From Leucobacter salsicius M1-8 (GTDB lineage Bacteria; Actinomycetota; Actinomycetes; Actinomycetales; Microbacteriaceae): a stretch of 64,000 bases of DNA. The notes beneath the pieces were generated by a model. The model worked only from the letters and a program-made list of their open reading frames with translations, did not search any database and was not told the origin of the DNA. How positions within the stretch are numbered: position 1 is the stretch's first letter; each line of letters begins with the position of its first letter. The DNA is taken from contig NZ_AOCN01000015.1 in the NCBI RefSeq assembly GCF_000350525.1, forward strand, positions 186,001 through 250,000. Reading direction: 5' to 3'. Below are positions 59,385 through 64,000 of the stretch, in pieces. The position numbers were made by a program, and so were the translations under genes.

Positions 59385-60713
59385 CTACTTGGCGAACGCC
59401 TCCGTGACGGGGCGAAACTTCGACACCGTTTCGCGCAGCTCACCCGAGGGATCAGACCCTGCGACGATGCCGCCGCCGGCGCTCGCGACCACGGCACGAG
59501 CGCCGGTGGTGGGGTCGACGTCCGCGAGCTGCGCGCAGCGCAGGGCGATCGCCCACTCGCCGTCCCCCGCATGGTCGATCCAACCCACCGCACCCGAGTA
59601 ACGGCCACGGTCGAACGGTTCGAGCTCGTCAATGGCATCAATGGCGTCGCGGGTGGGGGTGCCAGCGACCGCCGCCGTCGGATGCAGCGCATCCACCAGG
59701 CTGAGCGATGATCCGGCTTCCCCGAGGGTTGCTCCCAGATCGGTCGCCAGATGCCATACATTGGGCAGCTCGAGTGCGAACGGCTCCTCGTTCGTGCGTA
59801 GGTCCGTGACGTGCGGCGCGAGCGCGGTCACGACACTTTGCACTGCGAACGCGTGTTCGTGCTGCTCTTTCGCGCTCGTGAGGAGTTCGTCGCGTGCGCG
59901 GTCGTCGCGTGCCGTGCTCTCCGTATGCCGCCCGCGCGTACCCGCGAGTACGCGCGCTGACACGCTACCGCCCGTCGAACGGACGAGTGTCTCGGGGCTC
60001 GCACCAATGAGGCCGTCTACCGCGAAGGTCCAGCAGTCCAGATACCGCTCTGCTAGCCGCGCAATCGGGGTGCGCACGTCGGCGCCGGCCGCGAGCGACC
60101 CGTGCACCTGGCGCGCGATGACGATCTTCTCGAGCTCGCCGCGCGCGATGCGCGCATCGGCCTCGGCCACGCTCGCGAGATAGGCCTGCACGCTCGGCGC
60201 AGTCTGCGAGGTCAGATCGGCAAATTCGACGCCCGGCCAGTCCCCGGTCTCAACGGCCTCGGGCAATTCAGGGGTGGGCTGCTCGGCTGCGGGCTGATCC
60301 GGATCAGCGCCCGCCGCCGCATTGGCCTGCTCGTGCGCGAGCTCGCGTACGGTCGTTACCCACCACACGTCGCGATGCTGCGCCACCAGGGTGCGCGGCA
60401 CGATGAGAGTGCTCTCGGTGGCGCTGCCGTCGGCAAACGCGAAGGCGCCAAAAGCGACGAGCCCCGAACCGGGTACGGCGACGGGGTCATCGATGATGGC
60501 GGCATCGGTGACGCGACGCCAGGTCTCGGCCGCGTCGCGAAACCGGTTCGGGCCGCGAAAGGTGAGGCGCAGCGCCTCGCCGATTCCGACGGCACCACGG
60601 TCGCCACGCAGCCAGGCGAGGGGCGCGGTGGGGTCGGCGAGTGGCAGCAGATCGACGCCGCTAGCAAGAGGACGTGTCACCGCGTGAAGACGGGGTGTGC
60701 TGGGTGTTGACAC
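59385..60713 (-). CDS. menF: Isochorismate synthase
   Basis: 442 residues of the chorismate-binding fold, converting chorismate to isochorismate. The C-terminal domain (about 165-435) has 'ARGELEKIVIARQVHGSLAA' (catalytic Lys region), 'FAVDGLIGASPETLVRSTGG', 'VSARVLAGTRGRHTESTARD', 'HPTAAVAGTPTRDAIDAIDE' and 'RGRYSGAVGWIDHAGDGEWA', with the Glu/Asp that bind magnesium. The N-terminal 160 residues are a less conserved beta domain. It is divergent from menG across 69 bp. Confidence 0.94.
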   Translation of the reverse strand: MSTPSTPRLHAVTRPLASGVDLLPLADPTAPLAWLRGDRGAVGIGEALRLTFRGPNRFRDAAETWRRVTDAAIIDDPVAVPGSGLVAFGAFAFADGSATESTLIVPRTLVAQHRDVWWVTTVRELAHEQANAAAGADPDQPAAEQPTPELPEAVETGDWPGVEFADLTSQTAPSVQAYLASVAEADARIARGELEKIVIARQVHGSLAAGADVRTPIARLAERYLDCWTFAVDGLIGASPETLVRSTGGSVSARVLAGTRGRHTESTARDDRARDELLTSAKEQHEHAFAVQSVVTALAPHVTDLRTNEEPFALELPNVWHLATDLGATLGEAGSSLSLVDALHPTAAVAGTPTRDAIDAIDELEPFDRGRYSGAVGWIDHAGDGEWAIALRCAQLADVDPTTGARAVVASAGGGIVAGSDPSGELRETVSKFRPVTEAFAK

Positions 60714-60782
60714 CCCTCTAATCTACCCGTGCGGCCTGGGCACAAGGTGGCGGCCAGCTCGCGCGCGGAAACACGGGATAGC

Positions 60783-61748
60783 ATGGAGCACGTGACTCGC
60801 CCAGACACCACGACAAAGCACGCCGACGAAGTTTCGGCCATGTTCGACGAGGTTTCCCCTCGATACGACCTGATCAACGACGTGCTGACGGTGGGTAACG
60901 ACCGCCTCTGGCGCATCGCCACCACGAAGGCGATAGGCCCCCGCAAGGGCATGCGCATTCTGGATCTCGCAGCCGGCACCGGCACTTCTTCGGCCGCACT
61001 CGCGGCTCACGGCGCGCACGTCGTCGCCGCTGACTTCTCGGAGGGGATGCTCGCCGAGGGGCGCAAGCGCCACGCGGGCAACGACCTCATTGAGTTCGTG
61101 TGGGCCGACGCGACGCAGCTGCCGTTTGACGACGACACGTTTGACGCCGCAACGATTTCGTACGGTCTGCGCAACGTGAATGATCCGCGCAAGGCGATCG
61201 CCGAGATGCGACGGGTCGTGAAGCCCGGTGGTCGCGTGGTGATTGCGGAGTTCTCGACGCCTCCCGCCACTGCCGTGCGTGCACCCTACGCCTGGTACGG
61301 CAAGCACGTGCTGCCACGCATCGCGGGCGTGATCAACCGGGAAGCCGCGGGTGCATACAAGTACCTCAATGAGTCGATCGAAGCGTGGCCGGCACAGGAC
61401 GAGCTCGCCTCGTGGCTGCGCGAAGCGGGTCTCGAGCGGGTTGCCTATCGCAACCTCACTTTTGGCATTGTGGCGCTGCACCGCGGTTTCGTGCCGAAGG
61501 CTGAAGTGAAGCCCTCGGAGCCCGCACTGGCCGTCAAGCCCGCCGAGACGCCTGCGAATAAACCTGCCGCCGTGAAGAAGCCCGCTGCGGCCAAGAAGCC
61601 TGCCGCCGCGAAGAAGCCTGCGGCAGCGAAGCCTACTGCGGCGAAGCCCGCAGCGAATAAGAAGCCCGCTGCCGCGGCCAAGCCTGCAGCAACCAAGTCA
61701 GCCGCGAAGCCAGCGGCCAAGCCCTCGAACGCCGGAGACGCCAAGTGA
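60783..61748 (+). CDS. menG: Demethylmenaquinone methyltransferase with a histone-like C-terminal tail
   Basis: About 321 residues. Residues 1-235 are the UbiE/MenG methyltransferase: 'FDEVSPRYDLINDVLTVG', SAM site 'MRILDLAAGTGTSSAALAAH', 'ISYGLRNVNDPRKAI', 'VVIAEFSTPP' and 'YKYLNESIEAWPAQDELASW'. It makes the final methylation to menaquinone. The last 85 residues are an Ala/Lys/Pro repeat ('KKPAAAKKPAAAKKPAAAKP') like the tail of histone H1 or actinobacterial HU, unusual for this enzyme. Starts: ATG 60783 is used; GTG 60792 has a better-placed GGAG. It overlaps the next gene by four bases. Confidence 0.93.
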   Translation: MEHVTRPDTTTKHADEVSAMFDEVSPRYDLINDVLTVGNDRLWRIATTKAIGPRKGMRILDLAAGTGTSSAALAAHGAHVVAADFSEGMLAEGRKRHAGNDLIEFVWADATQLPFDDDTFDAATISYGLRNVNDPRKAIAEMRRVVKPGGRVVIAEFSTPPATAVRAPYAWYGKHVLPRIAGVINREAAGAYKYLNESIEAWPAQDELASWLREAGLERVAYRNLTFGIVALHRGFVPKAEVKPSEPALAVKPAETPANKPAAVKKPAAAKKPAAAKKPAAAKPTAAKPAANKKPAAAAKPAATKSAAKPAAKPSNAGDAK

Positions 61749-62803
61749 TTCGACCTAGTGCCGCCGATACCGCTACTCAGGCGCTGCCTATGCGGCTCTT
61801 CCAGGGGGCGCAGGACCGCCGCCACGCGAAGGCGTTGCAGGAGCAGCTCGAGCTCATTGAGGCCGAGCTGATGACGCACCTCGACTTTGCGTCGCCGGTG
61901 GCCGATGCGCCAGCACGCTACCTCATGGAGGCCGGCGGCAAGCGCATTCGCCCCATGCTGACTTTGCTCACGAGCGAGCTGGGCGAAGGTCCGAACGAGC
62001 TGGTGCGCCGCGCCGCGCAGGCCGTCGAGATGACCCACCTGGCCTCGCTGTACCACGACGATGTCATGGACGACGCGAAGCTGCGGCGCGGTGTACCCGC
62101 CACGCAGACCGTGTGGTCGAACTCCGTCGCGATCCTCGCGGGAGACCTGCTGTTTGCTCGCGCCTCGACGCTGGTTTCGGGCATGGGGGAGGAAGCGATT
62201 CTGCTGCAGGCGCGCACCTTCGAACGGCTGTGCCTGGGCCAGCTGCACGAGACGGTCGGCCCGCAGCCCGATGAGGCCCCGATCCCGCACTACATTCAGG
62301 TGCTCGCCGATAAGACCGGTGCCCTGATCGCGACGGCCGCCCGTATGGGCGTCATGTTCAGCAGTGCTCCCGCCGAATACGCTGACGCCGTGATGGAGTA
62401 CGGCGAGCGCATCGGCGTCGCCTTCCAGCTCGTCGACGACGTCATCGACCTGTCTCCCAAGAAGGAGCAGACCGGCAAGCGTGCGGGCACCGACCTGCGC
62501 GCGGGCGTCGCGACGCTGCCGCTATTGCTGCTGCGCGAGCGGGCAGCTGCAGGCAACGCCGCTGATGCCGAACTGCTGGCACGCATCGACGCTGGCGTCG
62601 CCGCCATCGCCGACGGTGCGGACCCGTCGGTGCTCGACCCCGAGGTCACCGCACTGCGTGAGCACGAAGTCACCCGGGAGACCGAGGAAACTGCACGGCG
62701 CTGGGCCACTGACGCGGTCGCGGCACTCGACGTGCTGCCCAAGTCTTCGGTTAAGCGTGCGCTCGAGCGCATGGCCGATTCGATCGTCAACCGCGAGGGC
62801 TAA
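61745..62803 (+). CDS. Polyprenyl diphosphate synthase (menaquinone side chain)
   Basis: 352 residues, an all-helical trans-prenyltransferase. First Asp-rich motif 'LYHDDVMDDAKLRRG' and second 'FQLVDDVIDLSPKKEQTGKR' bind the diphosphate and magnesium; 'ARYLMEAGGKRIRPMLTLLT' precedes them. It extends farnesyl or geranylgeranyl diphosphate to the long chain that MenA attaches. Chain length (probably C45-C55 in this family) cannot be read. Start GTG at 61745, overlapping menG. Confidence 0.94.
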   Translation: MIRPSAADTATQALPMRLFQGAQDRRHAKALQEQLELIEAELMTHLDFASPVADAPARYLMEAGGKRIRPMLTLLTSELGEGPNELVRRAAQAVEMTHLASLYHDDVMDDAKLRRGVPATQTVWSNSVAILAGDLLFARASTLVSGMGEEAILLQARTFERLCLGQLHETVGPQPDEAPIPHYIQVLADKTGALIATAARMGVMFSSAPAEYADAVMEYGERIGVAFQLVDDVIDLSPKKEQTGKRAGTDLRAGVATLPLLLLRERAAAGNAADAELLARIDAGVAAIADGADPSVLDPEVTALREHEVTRETEETARRWATDAVAALDVLPKSSVKRALERMADSIVNREG

Positions 62804-62877
62804 TTTCCTCAGTAGGCCACGGGGCTGTGCCCCACTAACTTATTCCGTTTCGGGAATGGAAGGAACTGACTGAAACG

Positions 62878-64000
62878 ATGGAAACTATGCGACTGGCAAT
62901 TGTTGGAGCTGGCCCGGCGGGCATTTATGCCGCTGACCTGCTGCAGAAGGCGGAGCGCGACTTCGAGGTTGAGATTGACCTCTTCGAGCAGCTTCCCGCA
63001 CCGTATGGCCTCGTGCGCTACGGCGTCTCACCCGACCACCCGCGCATCAAGGGCATCATCAACGCCCTGCGCGACGTGCTCGACAGCGGCAGCGTGCGCT
63101 ACTTCGGCAACGTGCGATACGGGCAAGACATCACTCTCGACGACCTGAAGCAGCACTACAACGCGGTGATCTTCTCGACCGGGGCGATCCGTGATGCCTC
63201 GCTCACGATCCCGGGTGTGGACGCCGAGGGTTCGTACGGTGCTGCAGATTTCGTGAGCTGGTTCGACGGCCACCCCGACGTACCCCGCACCTGGCCGCTC
63301 GAGGCACAGTCGGTAGGAGTGATCGGCAACGGCAACGTCGCGCTCGATGTGTCGCGCATGCTGATCAAGCACGCTGACGATTTGCTGCCCACCGAGATTC
63401 CGCAAAACGTCTACGACGGGCTCAAAAGCAGCCCGATCGAAGAGCTGCACCTCTTCGGCCGCCGCGGCCCCAAGTACGTCAAGTTCACGCCGCTCGAGCT
63501 GCGCGAGCTCGGTGAGCTGCGAGACGTCGACATGGTGATCGACGAGAGCGACTTCGACCGCGAAGACCCCTACGCTGACGAGGTGCTCGCGAAGAACAAG
63601 CAGGTGCTCGTGATGACGCGCATCATGGACAAGTGGCGCAAGGATCAGCAGGAGCGCGAGGCGGCAGGCGAGAGCGCGTCGCGCAAGCTGCACCTGCACT
63701 TCTGGTCAAAGCCCGTTGAGGTCGTGACCGAAGATGGCCGCGTGACCGGCCTCAAGATCGAGCGCACCGCCCCGAACGGCGAGGGCGGCGTCATCGACAC
63801 CGGCGAGTTCGAGATCATCCCGATGCAGTCGCTGTACCGCGCAATCGGATACTTCGGCTCACCGGTCGACGAAATCCCCTTCGACGAGAACCGCGGCGTG
63901 ATCCCCAACGATCAGGGTCGGGTCAAGAACCTCGAGGGCAAGCAGATTCCCGGCGTCTACGCCACAGGCTGGATCAAGCGCGGCCCCATCGGCCTCATTG
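62878..64000 (+). CDS. Ferredoxin/flavodoxin-NADP+ reductase, FprA-like (3'-truncated by window end)
   Basis: At least 374 residues; the stop lies beyond the window. The N-terminus is the FAD-binding 'MRLAIVGAGPAGIYAADLLQ' and the middle holds the NADPH site 'SVGVIGNGNVALDVSRMLIK'. 'APYGLVRYGVSPDHPRIKGI' and 'ATGWIKRGPIGLI' (just before the edge) are hallmarks of the adrenodoxin-reductase-like group, e.g. mycobacterial FprA. It moves electrons between NADPH and ferredoxin. Start ATG 62878 is used; ATG 62887 (MRLAIVG) is equally good. A GGGGC/GCCCC hairpin lies at 62821-62833 between it and the prenyl synthase gene. Confidence 0.9.
   Translation, partial: METMRLAIVGAGPAGIYAADLLQKAERDFEVEIDLFEQLPAPYGLVRYGVSPDHPRIKGIINALRDVLDSGSVRYFGNVRYGQDITLDDLKQHYNAVIFSTGAIRDASLTIPGVDAEGSYGAADFVSWFDGHPDVPRTWPLEAQSVGVIGNGNVALDVSRMLIKHADDLLPTEIPQNVYDGLKSSPIEELHLFGRRGPKYVKFTPLELRELGELRDVDMVIDESDFDREDPYADEVLAKNKQVLVMTRIMDKWRKDQQEREAAGESASRKLHLHFWSKPVEVVTEDGRVTGLKIERTAPNGEGGVIDTGEFEIIPMQSLYRAIGYFGSPVDEIPFDENRGVIPNDQGRVKNLEGKQIPGVYATGWIKRGPIGLI

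Noticed and set aside
61560-61740. Lys/Ala/Pro-coding repeats at the end of menG, considered as a separate histone-like gene
   Set aside because: The frame is continuous with menG, with no start codon or ribosome-binding site, and ends in overlap with the next gene.
62821-62833. GGGGC-TGT-GCCCC hairpin as a terminator of the prenyl synthase gene
   Set aside because: The stem is only 5 bp with no T tract, too weak to annotate as a terminator.

Overview
The window is 64 kb of high-GC chromosome from an actinobacterium. The most likely source is the family Microbacteriaceae, near Leucobacter. This rests on the codon and base composition, menaquinone as the only quinone pathway visible, actinobacterial families (DUF4229, MPT70/83-type fasciclin protein, SigK/RskA pair) and surface proteins ending in LAxTG-like sorting signals. 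The genus is an inference. Gene density is high and most of the content is core housekeeping. No phage, insertion sequence, CRISPR array or rRNA operon was found.

Layout. 1-5230: 3' part of a giant surface protein, split by a frameshift. 5299-8669: a putative alkylated-base DNA glycosylase, an S4 RNA-binding protein, a YigZ protein and DNA polymerase III delta'. 8666-14124: a secreted peptidase lipoprotein, tRNA-Thr, an acyltransferase, a polysaccharide-deacetylase lipoprotein and a membrane partner. 14147-20177: an ABC exporter, then the riboflavin operon ribD-ribE-ribBA-ribH under an FMN riboswitch. 20232-26333: a DUF1345 plus DUF2156 membrane pair, trpS and two exonuclease III paralogues. 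26478-31443: a cell-wall-anchored repeat protein, an LCP ligase, tRNA-Ser and an amino-acid permease.

31544-35530 is the most distinctive block. An MPT70/MPT83-like fasciclin lipoprotein is divergent from dipZ-sigK-rskA. In mycobacteria these components form the SigK regulon but are spread over two loci. Here they are contiguous, and both divergent promoters carry the same CAATCC-N15-CCGAAT element. It reads as a compact, self-amplifying envelope/redox stress module.

35614-46257: an MMPL exporter with divergent MarR regulator, an epimerase, photolyase, tRNA-Arg, apt, an acyl-CoA synthetase, and two tandem half-size MetE-like methyltransferases. 46319-64000: a potassium channel, then nearly the whole menaquinone pathway (menC, menB, menE, menA, menD, menF, menG and a polyprenyl diphosphate synthase). 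It is interspersed with TfoX-like, VIT-family, malate synthase G plus IclR, DUF4229, PLDc_N and PPK2 genes, and ends in a truncated ferredoxin-NADP reductase.

Outside the genes, two signals stand out. One is a highly iterated DNA palindrome, GATCCGGATC. It occurs 12 times, in coding sequence and in several reading frames, where chance predicts about 0.1. The other is a set of long near-perfect intergenic inverted repeats; several are ordinary terminators, but three (16226-16289, 23252-23313, 24431-24535) are not obviously so.
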